A stretch of DNA of 64,000 nt from Nocardia rhizosphaerihabitans (GTDB lineage Bacteria; Actinomycetota; Actinomycetes; Mycobacteriales; Mycobacteriaceae): assembly GCF_014646295.1 (NCBI RefSeq), contig NZ_BMNE01000006.1, positions 62,001 through 126,000 on the forward strand, written 5' to 3'. Below, in pieces: positions 1 through 7,261 of the stretch. The translations under genes and the position numbers were made by a program. The notes under the pieces are model-generated. The model worked only from the letters and a program-made list of their open reading frames with translations, did not search any database and was not told the origin of the DNA. Each line of letters starts with the position of its first letter. The first letter of the stretch is position 1.

Positions 1-332
1 ACGGCCTCGCCCTGTGGCGCGCCGGCCTCGGCGAGCCGGCGCCGCACGAGATCGCGCTGCCGACACCCGAAGACCTGGAACTGGAACCGGTGATGCTGCC
101 CCGCGACGCGTTCTTCGCCCCGACGGAGCTGGTGCCCGCGGAGGAGGCGGCAGGCCGGATCGCCGCCGAACAACTCACCCCGTATCCGCCCGGTATCCCC
201 GCGATCGTGCCGGGCGAGCGCATCTGCGCGGCCGTCGTGGACTACCTGCGCACCGGCGTCGTCGCGGGCATGAATGTGCCCGACGCGAGCGATCCCCGAT
301 TGCACGCGATTCGGGTCGTTACCGGGAGCTGA
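1..332 (+). CDS. Orn/Lys/Arg decarboxylase, C-terminal end (partial)
   Basis: The reading frame enters from the window edge (first full codon at 3) and ends at 332. The tail PYPPGIPAIVPGE is the hallmark of the C-terminal domain of PLP-dependent ornithine/lysine/arginine decarboxylases (fold type I). These decarboxylate a basic amino acid to a polyamine precursor in the cytoplasm. The lysine-bearing PLP domain lies outside the window, so substrate and completeness cannot be judged. No downstream gene is close enough to suggest an operon. Confidence 0.8.
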   Translation, partial: GLALWRAGLGEPAPHEIALPTPEDLELEPVMLPRDAFFAPTELVPAEEAAGRIAAEQLTPYPPGIPAIVPGERICAAVVDYLRTGVVAGMNVPDASDPRLHAIRVVTGS

Positions 333-434
333 CCTGTTTGCGTCCCGCAGGCCCGGGTAGGCGGTCTGTGGGTCCCCAAGACGGCCCACCGGTCACCCGA
401 GGTGGCCGAGAGATCTGTCTGAAAGGAATGCCAC

Positions 435-608
435 ATGGGTATCGCGGACAAGGCGAAGAACAAGGCCGAGGAGCTGGCAGGCAAGGCCAAGGAGGCCACA
501 GGAAAGGCCACCGACGACCGTGAGCTGGAGAACGAAGGACGCGGCGACCAGGTGAAGGGGAACCTGAAGGGCGCGGGGGAGAAGGTCAAGGACGCCTTCC
601 GCGACTGA
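435..608 (+). CDS. CsbD-family small stress protein
   Basis: A 57-residue, Lys/Glu/Gly-rich hydrophilic protein starting GIADKAKNKAEELAGKAKEA and containing the GDQVKGNLKGAGEKVKDAF segment typical of CsbD-like proteins. The family is linked to general stress in Gram-positive bacteria; molecular function is unknown. A ribosome site GAAAGGAA lies 7 bases before the ATG. A second 57-residue CsbD-like protein is at 10788. The gene stands alone between the decarboxylase and a convergent PAS-ANTAR gene. Confidence 0.85.
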   Translation: MGIADKAKNKAEELAGKAKEATGKATDDRELENEGRGDQVKGNLKGAGEKVKDAFRD

Positions 609-635
609 CCAGCCGACTCGAGCGGGCCATCGGTC

Positions 636-1304
636 TTACGGCCGGTGGCCCGCGGCTGTGCCGTCCCGCTCGTGGACGGTGAGCAGCAGATGATCGAAGC
701 GAGCGCGGGTGGGCGTGTCCGCGCCGCCGAGCTCGGTCACCGCGGGCATCAGCGCCTCGGAGAGATCGCGCAGTTTGGTGTTGGTCACCTGCGAGCGCCA
801 GCGCAGCACCCGGAAGGCCTGGTCGGCCGAGATGCCGTACACCGTCATCAACGCGCCCTTGGCCTGCTCGATCAGCGCGCGGGCCGCGACGATCTCCGGC
901 ACCGCCTCCTCGATGGTGTCGCGGCGTTCCTCGTCGACGGTGTCGGTGACATCGATGTAGAAGCCCTCGGTACCGATCACCGCGCCGGAGTCATCGCGCA
1001 TCTGATCGCCGACGACCAGCACGTGGCGGACGGCGCCGGTGGTATCGACGAGGCGATGGTGGCTGCTGAACGGCAGTCCGGTGCTCACGACCTGGGCGAG
1101 CGTGTCGGCGACCTCGGCGCGGTCGTCGGGGTGCTTGTGCTCCAGCAGCAATTCCGTCGTCGGTGTCACCGTGCCGGGGGCGTATCCGTGCAGCGCCGCG
1201 ACCTCGTCGGACCACTCCCAGCGCTGCTCGGCCAGCCAGAACCGGAAGCGTCCTGTTCGATTCGACCCGGGAACGTCGGGAATCGGTCTGGACTCGTCGC
1301 GCAC
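636..1304 (-). CDS. PAS-ANTAR signalling/antitermination protein
   Basis: With the GTG at 1304 the protein is 222 aa. Residues about 20-115 form a PAS-like sensor: WSDEVAALHGY, a HPDD motif and a DVTDTVDEERR exit helix. Residues about 125-190 form an ANTAR domain (IEQAKGALMTVYGISADQAF), an RNA-binding module that works in transcription antitermination. This is the usual layout of actinobacterial cytosolic PAS-ANTAR proteins. The frame remains open upstream and an alternative GTG sits at 1340; neither has a strong ribosome site. It lies just downstream of the truncated arsC relic, which may have supplied or destroyed its promoter. Confidence 0.8.
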   Translation of the reverse strand: MRDESRPIPDVPGSNRTGRFRFWLAEQRWEWSDEVAALHGYAPGTVTPTTELLLEHKHPDDRAEVADTLAQVVSTGLPFSSHHRLVDTTGAVRHVLVVGDQMRDDSGAVIGTEGFYIDVTDTVDEERRDTIEEAVPEIVAARALIEQAKGALMTVYGISADQAFRVLRWRSQVTNTKLRDLSEALMPAVTELGGADTPTRARFDHLLLTVHERDGTAAGHRP

Positions 1305-1350
1305 CGCACTATCTTGCCCTGCCCGGTACCCGCTGTACACGAATCGTGCG

Positions 1351-1578
1351 TCAGACGGCGGAGTCGGGGGTGAGGATCTTCGGCGACTGGCCGGTGATGT
1401 CGATGCCGACCTCGGCCATGGCCGCGACGGCGGCGGGATTGAGGGCATCGCCGGGGGCGCTGCCCGCCGAGCGCACTTCGACGGCGTCACCGGCGAGGTG
1501 GGCCAGAAAGCCTTGTGCCATCTGGGAACGTCCGGCGTTGTGCACGCAGACGAACAGCACGCTGGGCTTGGTCGACAC
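1351..1578 (-). pseudogene. arsC: Truncated arsenate reductase (arsC relic)
   Basis: GTG start at 1578 with AAAGGG 9 bases before it. The first 70 or so residues (VLFVCVHNAGRSQMAQGFL, the CX5R phosphatase loop) match the intact ArsC at 48157-48561 almost residue for residue. The frame stops right after ILTPD, whereas the intact paralogue runs on for about 60 residues including the MGCGDACPYFPG segment. The protein therefore lacks the second half of the low-molecular-weight phosphatase fold. It is the last gene of the decayed arsR-aquaporin-arsC relic. The truncation is read directly from the sequence; loss of activity is inferred. Confidence 0.85.
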
Positions 1579-1591
1579 GGTTGGTGCCCTT

Positions 1592-2202
1592 TCAGTGATG
1601 CGAGCTCGCGGCGCGCGGGACGACGGCATTGTCGGCAGCGTCGGCCGCCGAGCGTCGATACAGTGCGACGATCAACGCGAGTCCCAGTGCCGCACCGAGG
1701 ATCTGGGCGGCGATGAAGCCGGGCGCCGACCCCGGCGCGATGCCGGCGAAGGTGTCGGAGAAGATCCGGCCGATGGTGACGGCCGGGTTGGCGAAGCCGG
1801 TGGAACTGGTGAACCAGTAGGCGGCGCCGATGTAGGCCGCGACCGCGGAGGCGGACAGGGCGGCGCGACCGCTGCGGGCGAGGGCGAAGATCACCGCGAT
1901 CAGCCCGCGGTGGCGACGACCTCGCCGACCAGGTGGCCGTTGGTGATCCGGTCGTTGGTGGAGATCTGCCAGGCGCCCAGGTCGAACATGATGTTGGCCA
2001 GGACGGCGCCGCAGATCGCCCCGGGAGACCTGAGCGAGCACGTAGAAGGCGACCCCGACGAGGTCGAGGCCGGTGCCGTGCCGTCGCCCGAGTAGCCAAT
2101 CGGCAAGGGAGACCACGGGATTGAAGTGCGCGCCGGAGACGGGCCCGAAGACCAGGATCAGCACACCGAGCCCGAACACGGTCGCGATCGAGTTGGCCAG
2201 CA
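1592..2202 (-). pseudogene. Aquaporin-type arsenic channel relic (5' deletion, two frameshifts)
   Basis: Homologous to the intact MIP-family protein at 49271-49999. The first 40 or so residues are missing: the relic begins at LANSIATVFG, directly fused to a truncated arsR. Both channel loops survive (HFNPVVS and FANPAVT). Between them the frame shifts twice. An extra base in the C/G run near 2019-2025 throws the frame off after LAQVS, and a missing base near 1904-1908 restores it before LIAVIF. The correct middle (ANIMFDLGAWQISTNDR) is readable only in another frame at 1907-2020. The net shift is zero, but the middle 40 residues are scrambled. Confidence 0.85.
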
Positions 2203-2358
2203 AAGGCTCAGCAGCCGCAACCGCGCCGGATCCGACAGCGCCTTGAACACACCCGCCAGTTCGGCGGCCGACTCGGCGGACAGCGGTTCACGGGCGAGCG
2301 GAGCGACCTCGCACGGCGATGCATTCACCGACGACAGCGGCAGGGGTGGATTCGACAC
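2203..2358 (-). pseudogene. arsR: Truncated ArsR repressor (arsR relic)
   Basis: GTG start at 2358. The 52 preserved codons end at ALSDPARLRLLSL, the second helix of the ArsR winged-helix fold. They match the N-terminus of the intact ArsR at 49996-50373 (LSDPVRLRLLSL). The DNA-recognition helix and the metal-binding Cys motif (CVCDL in the intact copy) are deleted, and the sequence runs straight into aquaporin codon 40 or so. The deletion therefore removed the 3' half of arsR plus the 5' end of the channel gene. Its operator upstream is intact. Confidence 0.85.
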
Positions 2359-2361
2359 TCA

Positions 2362-2381
2362 TCGATATTGATGGATATCGA
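2362..2381. promoter_or_regulatory. ArsR-type operator before the arsR relic
   Basis: Perfect inverted repeat TCGATAT-TGATGG-ATATCGA, 3 bp upstream of the relic start codon. It aligns over 20 bp with the site before the intact arsR (50377-50396) with three differences. ArsR/SmtB repressors bind AT-rich 12-2-12-like dyads of this kind; assignment to ArsR is by position and similarity. Confidence 0.55.
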
Positions 2382-2429
2382 ACCCGTTGGCGAGCAAACA
2401 ACGGGTGAACCCGTTCCCGGGCGGTGCGG

Positions 2430-3281
2430 TCAGGAGACGTCGGGCGCTAAATCGCGCCTGATGCGCGTCACCATGCCTTTCGCGAATTGCCTCCCGAGCG
2501 CGGGTGAGATCCGCTCCAGGTACCAGAGCATCTTCCCCCACCTGGGCACCACGATGATCGCCTCTCCGCGAAACACCCCATGCAGTGCGCGTTCGGCGAG
2601 CTTCTCCGGCGCCAGCGGCCGAAACCGCTCCCAATAGCCGAGGATCTTCTCCTCGCTGACGCCGTTCATGTTGATCCGGCCGAACTTGCCGCCGGTCAGA
2701 ATCGGGGTCCGGATCACACCGGGGCACAGCACCGACACCTGCACGCCGTGCCGCTGTGCTTCGGTGCGCAACGTCATCGACAGGGCGACGACAGCATGCT
2801 TGGTGGCGCAATAGCTGCCCTGGCCCGCGGTCGTGATGAGCCCGGCGATCGAGGCGGTATTCACGATGTGTCCCGAGCGCTGTTCGATCATGACCGGATA
2901 GACAGCCTGGATTCCGTGCACGACGCCGCGCAGGTTGACGTCGATGACGTCGTTCCAGTCATCCAGTGAGTAGGAGTCGATCTCACCGCCGACCCCGATA
3001 CCCGCGTTGTTGAACAGGAAGTCGATCCGCCCCGACCGGCGCACCGTCTCGTCGACGGCTTGCTGGACCGACGGGTAGCTGCGCACATCGACTTCGAGCG
3101 CATGCGCCTTTCCGCCGCGGCTGCGCAAACGGTGGGCCAGCTCCTCGGCGGCCTCCCCCTGGCGATCGGCGAGCCATACTTCGGCGCCCGCATCGATCAG
3201 CGCGCCGGCAAGCGCGGCTCCGATGCCGGAAGCACCGCCGGTCACCACTGCGATCTTCCCCGACGCGCTGGTGGTCGCCAT
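2430..3281 (-). CDS. SDR-family NAD(P)-dependent oxidoreductase
   Basis: 283 aa with the classical short-chain dehydrogenase signature: nucleotide-binding TGGASGIG near residue 15, NNAGIG near 92, and catalytic YCATK near 160. The C-terminal 60 residues (PRWGKMLWYLERISPALGRQF) are typical of membrane-associated acyl/retinol-type SDRs. The gene starts 27 bp after the desaturase stop, so the two are probably co-transcribed and act on the same lipid. The exact substrate is unknown. An inverted repeat lies immediately before its ATG. Confidence 0.9.
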   Translation of the reverse strand: MATTSASGKIAVVTGGASGIGAALAGALIDAGAEVWLADRQGEAAEELAHRLRSRGGKAHALEVDVRSYPSVQQAVDETVRRSGRIDFLFNNAGIGVGGEIDSYSLDDWNDVIDVNLRGVVHGIQAVYPVMIEQRSGHIVNTASIAGLITTAGQGSYCATKHAVVALSMTLRTEAQRHGVQVSVLCPGVIRTPILTGGKFGRINMNGVSEEKILGYWERFRPLAPEKLAERALHGVFRGEAIIVVPRWGKMLWYLERISPALGRQFAKGMVTRIRRDLAPDVS

Positions 3282-3282
3282 A

Positions 3283-3303
3283 CAGCGGAATTGTATTCCG
3301 CTG
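3283..3303. promoter_or_regulatory. Inverted repeat between desaturase and SDR genes
   Basis: CAGCGGAAT-TGT-ATTCCGCTG is a perfect 9-bp dyad filling the 27-bp gap between the desaturase stop and the SDR start. It could be an operator for SDR-specific expression or an mRNA hairpin that modulates SDR translation, since it abuts the start codon. No T-run follows, so a terminator is less likely. Confidence 0.5.
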
Positions 3304-3308
3304 TTCCG

Positions 3309-4511
3309 TCACGAGTCCACCACTGCGCCGCGGCGCAGGGCGGTGCGCAGTCCGCGCCGGATCGGTCCCGGTTCGGTGGGCGCCGTGGCGGCGAACTTGC
3401 GTTCGGAGGCCGTTTCGGGGGCGTCGTCGCTGGTCGCCACGAGGAACGAGTCGGGGAAGGCGAGTTTGTTGATGGTGCGCAGGCTCAGCAGGTACTGCCG
3501 GGGCAGCGGGCCGGTGGTGTAGGGCAGGTCGTACTTGTCGCACAGCGCACGCACCCGCACCGCGATCTCGGCGTAGCGGTTGCAGGGCAGGTCGGGGAAC
3601 AGATGATGTTCGATCTGATGCGAGAGATGGCCGCTGAGGAAGGCCATCACCGGCCCCGCGTCGAAGTTGGCGGTGCCGAGCATCTGGCGCAGATACCACT
3701 CGCCGCGGGTCTCGTGCTCGATCGCGGCGGGGGTGAATTTCTCGGCGCCGTCGGGGAAGTGACCGCAGAAGATGACGACGTAGGCCCAGAGGTTGCGCAG
3801 CGCGTTGGCGGTGATGTCGGCGGTGAGGGTGCGCCGCCAGCGCCGTCCGCTGAGGATCGGGAAGAACAGGTAGTCCTTGGCCGCCTGCCTGCCGATCTTG
3901 CGGACCAGGGCCCGGGTGTGCGTGGCCTTCTCGGCGTCGGTCGGCGCGCGGTCGCGCTCGGAGTACAGCCCGTGCAGGGCGATGCCCCACTCGAAAGTGG
4001 CTGCCAGGAACAGGTTCTGGAGCGGTTGCAGGAGCAGGCGCGGGCGCCACTGCTGATCCCTGGTGACGCGCAGGACGCCGAATCCGACGTCGTCGTCCAT
4101 GCCGACCACGTTCGTGAACATGTGATGGCGGTAGTTGTGCGAATACCGCCACTGCGCGGAAACCCCGGCCATATCCCATTCCCACGTGCGGGAATGGATT
4201 TCGGGATCGTTCATCCAATCCCATTGGCCGTGCGACACGTTGTGCCCGATCTCCATGTTCTCGATACTCTTGGCCGTGGCCAGCGCCGAGGTGCCCGCCA
4301 GCCAGCCCAGCCGCGACCCGGTGCAGGCCAGCAGCAACCGCGCGCTCGCGTCGAGAATTCTCTGGAACGCGATCGTGCGCCGGATGTAGTCGGCGTCGGG
4401 GGTGCCGCGCCGCTCCTCGATGTCGCGACGGATCGCATCGAGTTCCTCGCCGAGCGCCTCGACATCGGCTTTGCTCAGGTGCGCGTAGACTGCGACTTCG
4501 GTAATGGCCAT
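3309..4511 (-). CDS. Membrane fatty acid desaturase
   Basis: 400 aa. Three His boxes of the membrane di-iron desaturases are present: HNVSHGQWDW, HNYRHH, and HQIEHHLFPDLP near the C-terminus. The HxxHH last box with Q in front is typical of front-end/acyl-CoA or acyl-lipid desaturases. It should introduce a double bond into a membrane-linked acyl chain using O2 and reductant. The ATG at 4511 has GAGGAG upstream. The gene is preceded by a perfect palindrome (4563-4577) and a TetR gene on the same strand, and is followed by an SDR. It is probably repressed by that TetR. Confidence 0.92.
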   Translation of the reverse strand: MAITEVAVYAHLSKADVEALGEELDAIRRDIEERRGTPDADYIRRTIAFQRILDASARLLLACTGSRLGWLAGTSALATAKSIENMEIGHNVSHGQWDWMNDPEIHSRTWEWDMAGVSAQWRYSHNYRHHMFTNVVGMDDDVGFGVLRVTRDQQWRPRLLLQPLQNLFLAATFEWGIALHGLYSERDRAPTDAEKATHTRALVRKIGRQAAKDYLFFPILSGRRWRRTLTADITANALRNLWAYVVIFCGHFPDGAEKFTPAAIEHETRGEWYLRQMLGTANFDAGPVMAFLSGHLSHQIEHHLFPDLPCNRYAEIAVRVRALCDKYDLPYTTGPLPRQYLLSLRTINKLAFPDSFLVATSDDAPETASERKFAATAPTEPGPIRRGLRTALRRGAVVDS

Positions 4512-4562
4512 GAGGCTCCTCGCCTGGTCGTAGCATTGATTCTACGGACTTCTACAGCGGTC

Positions 4563-4577
4563 GTCTACAACGTAGAC
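4563..4577. promoter_or_regulatory. Palindromic TetR operator before desaturase
   Basis: GTCTAC-AAC-GTAGAC is a perfect 6-bp dyad, 52 bp upstream of the desaturase ATG. Further TCTAC/GTAGAC half-sites surround it (about 4540-4590). A related site (12 of 15 positions) is before the TetR gene at 5359-5373. The repetition on both sides of the regulator points to its binding site. Confidence 0.65.
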
Positions 4578-4626
4578 AAACGACATAGACGTAACCCGTC
4601 GTGCGGCGCGGTCGGGCGTGAGGGGG

Positions 4627-5319
4627 TCAGAGGGCCGGGTCCGGGAGTGTCGCGGTGAGGCCGGTGAGCAGGATGTCGAGGCCGCGTTCGAGTTCGGCGG
4701 CGCCGTCGTAGGCGGCCAGCGTCGGGGCGAGTTCGCGCACCAGCGGGAACTCGGTGATCGGCAAGCGGTGCAGGCCAAGGCGCAGGACCTCGTCGGATTC
4801 CTCCGGCCGTTCCACCACTTCCTGGAGCTCGTTGAGCACGTGTCCGTAGAGGAAACCGAACAGGGCGCGGTAGATGTGCAGCGCGTCGGCGCCGGTGAAA
4901 CCGGCCCGGGTGAGCAGCTGCAGGATGTGCTCGAGCGGGCGGACCACCGCGACCGGGCGCATGCCGAGCGGAGTGGACAGCGGCCGGGTCACCAGCAGCG
5001 GGACGACATTCGGGTGCGCGAGCGCCACCGCGCGGAACGAGCGGGCCACCGCGCGCAGCTGGGTCGCCCAGTCGGGGTCCTCCGCGTCGACCACCAGCTG
5101 GTCGAACACCATCTCGGCCACGCCGTCGAGCACGGCCGCCTTGTTCGGCAGATGCCGGTAGATCACCATCGGGTCGCGCCCGACGGCCTCGGCGAGCCTG
5201 CGCATCGACAACCCGTCGACGCCGTCGCGGTCGACGATCATGAGCGCGGCGGACAGGACGGACGCCCTGGTCACCGCACCGACGGGACGGCGGGCGCCAT
5301 CAGTCGAATCCGCGGCCAT
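4627..5319 (-). CDS. TetR-family repressor with TetR-C ligand domain
   Basis: 230 aa. The N-terminal helix-turn-helix is GLSMRRLAEAVGRDPMVIYR near residues 37-57. The rest resembles the tetracycline-repressor C-terminal class: the MVIYRHLPNKAAVLDGVAE stretch and a FGFLYGHVLNELQ helix. It lies upstream of the desaturase/SDR genes on the same strand. Two related palindromes flank it (4563-4577 and 5359-5373). It therefore probably controls itself and the desaturase unit in response to a lipid-like ligand; the ligand is unknown. Confidence 0.88.
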   Translation of the reverse strand: MAADSTDGARRPVGAVTRASVLSAALMIVDRDGVDGLSMRRLAEAVGRDPMVIYRHLPNKAAVLDGVAEMVFDQLVVDAEDPDWATQLRAVARSFRAVALAHPNVVPLLVTRPLSTPLGMRPVAVVRPLEHILQLLTRAGFTGADALHIYRALFGFLYGHVLNELQEVVERPEESDEVLRLGLHRLPITEFPLVRELAPTLAAYDGAAELERGLDILLTGLTATLPDPAL

Positions 5320-5354
5320 GGCGGCACCTCCGTCTGTTGGTTGTGGTTGCCAGT

Positions 5355-5404
5355 GTAGACCTACAACGTTGACAAGGGTGGGATATCGGCGTCTACTTGA
5401 GTAG
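5355..5404. promoter_or_regulatory. Operator cluster before the desaturase-linked TetR
   Basis: Contains GTAG-AC-CTAC (5355-5364), ACCTACAACGTTGAC (5359-5373, 12 of 15 matches to the palindrome before the desaturase) and CTACT-TG-AGTAG (5393-5404). The repeated CTAC/GTAG half-sites suggest autoregulation of the TetR gene. They may also affect the divergent DUF5994 gene at 5463. Confidence 0.55.
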
Positions 5405-5462
5405 TACAGGTCCCCGGAGCTGATACCGATTCCTCGGATCCCGGACGAAAGGACCGAACATC

Positions 5463-6374
5463 ATGCGCATCCGCGAAGACCATCGACCCGGCCCCGCCGC
5501 CGCGCCTGCCCGTCATCAGGTCCCGCCGCTCTACACCCCGCGGCTGCGGATGCGGTCACGCTCCTCGGGCGACCGATACATCGACGGCGCGTGGTGGCCA
5601 CGGTCGGACGACCTGGCCGCCGAACTGCCCGATCTGCTCGCGGTGCTGAGTGTGCGGCTCGGCCCGGTCTGGCGCGTCGTCTACGACCCGTCGTGCTGGG
5701 CGCAGGCGCCTGCGCGGACCACGATCGCGGGGGAGACGGTCCGGCTCGACTCCTACCACTTCGAACTGTGGAACACGATGTATGTGTTCGGCCGCGACGC
5801 GAGCATGCTCGTGCTGCAGGTGATCCCCGCCGACACCGACGAGCACGTCGCCCACGAGGCCCTGATGGCCGCCGCATCCGATGCCGCCGAACCCGAAGCG
5901 CCCCCGGAAGCGCCGGAGCGTCCGCGCAACATTACCAACCACCGGGCCATGGGCGCGCCCGATCAGGACCGGCAGCCGTTCGGCATCCCGACCCGTACCC
6001 CGCGACTTCTGTTGCGCGCCCACGAAAGTCACGCCGAACTGTTCGACGGCGCCTGGTGGCCGCGGACGGCGAATCTCACCGCCGAACTCCACGACCTGAT
6101 CAGCGCGCTCACGCCCCGCCTCGGCCGGACCGCGCGCATCAGCTTCGACTGGAACGCGACCAGCCGCAACCAGCGCCGCATCGACCACCCCGACGACGTC
6201 GACCTGCAGGTCCCAGACGTGGACCAGCTCCCCGACACCATGCACCTCGTCGGCGTCGACGGCGTCCACCTCACCCTGCTGGTGATCGCCGCCGACACCC
6301 CGGCCGACGTCGCCAACGCCCAGCTCCTGCACGCCGCAGGCCGGGTCGGTCACCATCCGCCCGACGTCGGCTGA
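5463..6374 (+). CDS. DUF5994 protein, internally duplicated
   Basis: 303 aa made of two homologous units of about 120 residues. Both begin TPRLxxR and carry DGAWWPR (near residues 40 and 195), then L-x-AEL-x-DLxxxL and a hydrophobic LxVI-ADT strand before a C-terminal helix. This is the pattern of the actinobacterial DUF5994 family, normally a single unit. Function is unknown. There is a good ribosome site GAAAGGA 6 bases before the ATG at 5463. No signal peptide or membrane segment is seen, so it is probably cytoplasmic. It is divergent from the TetR gene and may share its control region. Confidence 0.8.
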   Translation: MRIREDHRPGPAAAPARHQVPPLYTPRLRMRSRSSGDRYIDGAWWPRSDDLAAELPDLLAVLSVRLGPVWRVVYDPSCWAQAPARTTIAGETVRLDSYHFELWNTMYVFGRDASMLVLQVIPADTDEHVAHEALMAAASDAAEPEAPPEAPERPRNITNHRAMGAPDQDRQPFGIPTRTPRLLLRAHESHAELFDGAWWPRTANLTAELHDLISALTPRLGRTARISFDWNATSRNQRRIDHPDDVDLQVPDVDQLPDTMHLVGVDGVHLTLLVIAADTPADVANAQLLHAAGRVGHHPPDVG

Positions 6375-6431
6375 CCTCGCGTCATGCGTGCTCAGCCGCC
6401 GCCGTCGCGGCACAATCGAGGGATCTCCGTC

Positions 6432-6590
6432 ATGACCGAAGAACCCGGCCTCGACTCGGAAACACCGTTCGTCCGCTGGCCCGACCCGAGCCCCCTGCAG
6501 TCCTGGTGGGCCGACATCATGGCCGGCGGTTCCCCGAACCGGCCCCAACGCGCCGTCAGCCGGGCCCGGCCACGCCTGCGACCCGCCTGA
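6432..6590 (+). CDS. Small hypothetical protein
   Basis: A possible 52-residue ORF starting MTEEPGLDSETPFVRWPDP, with a ribosome site GAGGGA 9 bases upstream. It is Pro/Arg-rich at the C-terminus and has no recognised domain. It lies 57 bp after the DUF5994 gene on the same strand and ends just before a strong hairpin terminator. That context makes it a plausible last gene of a two-gene transcript, but coding status is unproven. Confidence 0.4.
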   Translation: MTEEPGLDSETPFVRWPDPSPLQSWWADIMAGGSPNRPQRAVSRARPRLRPA

Positions 6591-6600
6591 ACAAGAACCG

Positions 6601-6631
6601 ACGCCCCGCCCGGTATCGCCGGGCGGGGCGT
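6601..6631. terminator. Bidirectional hairpin terminator
   Basis: A perfect 13-bp stem (6601-6613 with 6619-6631), very G/C-rich, loop TATCG, followed by TCTTGTT. It lies between the + strand DUF5994/small ORF transcript and the convergent membrane-protein gene ending at 6637, so it can serve both. Confidence 0.8.
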
Positions 6632-6636
6632 CTTGT

Positions 6637-7233
6637 TCAGGCGGCGACGGCGCGGCGGCGGGGTTCGAGTGCCGCGGCGACCAGGTAGCTGCCGCCGCCC
6701 GCGATGGCCAGGACCCAGTAGGGGCTCGCGCCGTCGAGGAACAGGGCGGCCGAGGAGGTGAGGGCCAGCCAGGCGCCGAGAGCGTATTGCAGGACGTCGC
6801 GGTAGGCGGCGCCGCCCGCGAGGTAGAGCAGGCCGACGATGAGGCCGGAGCCGGTGGGCCACAGCAGCATCTTCAGATCGTCTTGGGCCAGTGCGGAACT
6901 CAGCGCGGTGATGACGAACAACAGCGCGCCGAAACCGATCAGCCAGGACACGGCGAGCAGATTACCGACCACCGCGTCCTTGCCGGTGACACCGCGCTGG
7001 GCCCTCATCGTCACGATGCTGGTGACGACCATCGCGATCGCCAGCCCGGCGATCAGCAGCACGCTCGGCACCGCGGCAGGCAGTCGCAGGACGGGATCGT
7101 CGCCGTGGGACAGGGCATACGCGCCGTGACCGAGCAGCCACGCCATCCCGAAACTCAGGTACGACGGACGGTTGTCGAGCAGGACGCGCAGCGCGGACGG
7201 ACGGGTCTCGGTGGTGGAAACATGCTGGGACAT
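6637..7233 (-). CDS. Polytopic membrane protein, unknown function
   Basis: 198 aa with about six hydrophobic spans after a short cytosolic N-terminus: LSFGMAWLLGHGAYAL, LLIAGLAIAMVVTSIV, LLAVSWLIGFGALLFV, MLLWPTGSGLIVGLLYLAGG, ALGAWLALTSSAALFL and VLAIAGGGSYLVAAAL. No family is recognised with confidence. The ATG at 7233 has GGAGAA 6 bases upstream. It starts 28 bp after the oxidoreductase stop at 7262 and is probably co-transcribed with it under the TetR at 8358-8927. Confidence 0.75.
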   Translation of the reverse strand: MSQHVSTTETRPSALRVLLDNRPSYLSFGMAWLLGHGAYALSHGDDPVLRLPAAVPSVLLIAGLAIAMVVTSIVTMRAQRGVTGKDAVVGNLLAVSWLIGFGALLFVITALSSALAQDDLKMLLWPTGSGLIVGLLYLAGGAAYRDVLQYALGAWLALTSSAALFLDGASPYWVLAIAGGGSYLVAAALEPRRRAVAA

Positions 7234-7261
7234 AACGGTTCTCCTGTGCGGTGGTGGGGAT

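Noticed and set aside
14..523. A 169-residue Arg-rich ORF spanning the decarboxylase end and CsbD gene
   Set aside because: It is a shadow frame crossing two genes whose own frames show recognisable protein families.
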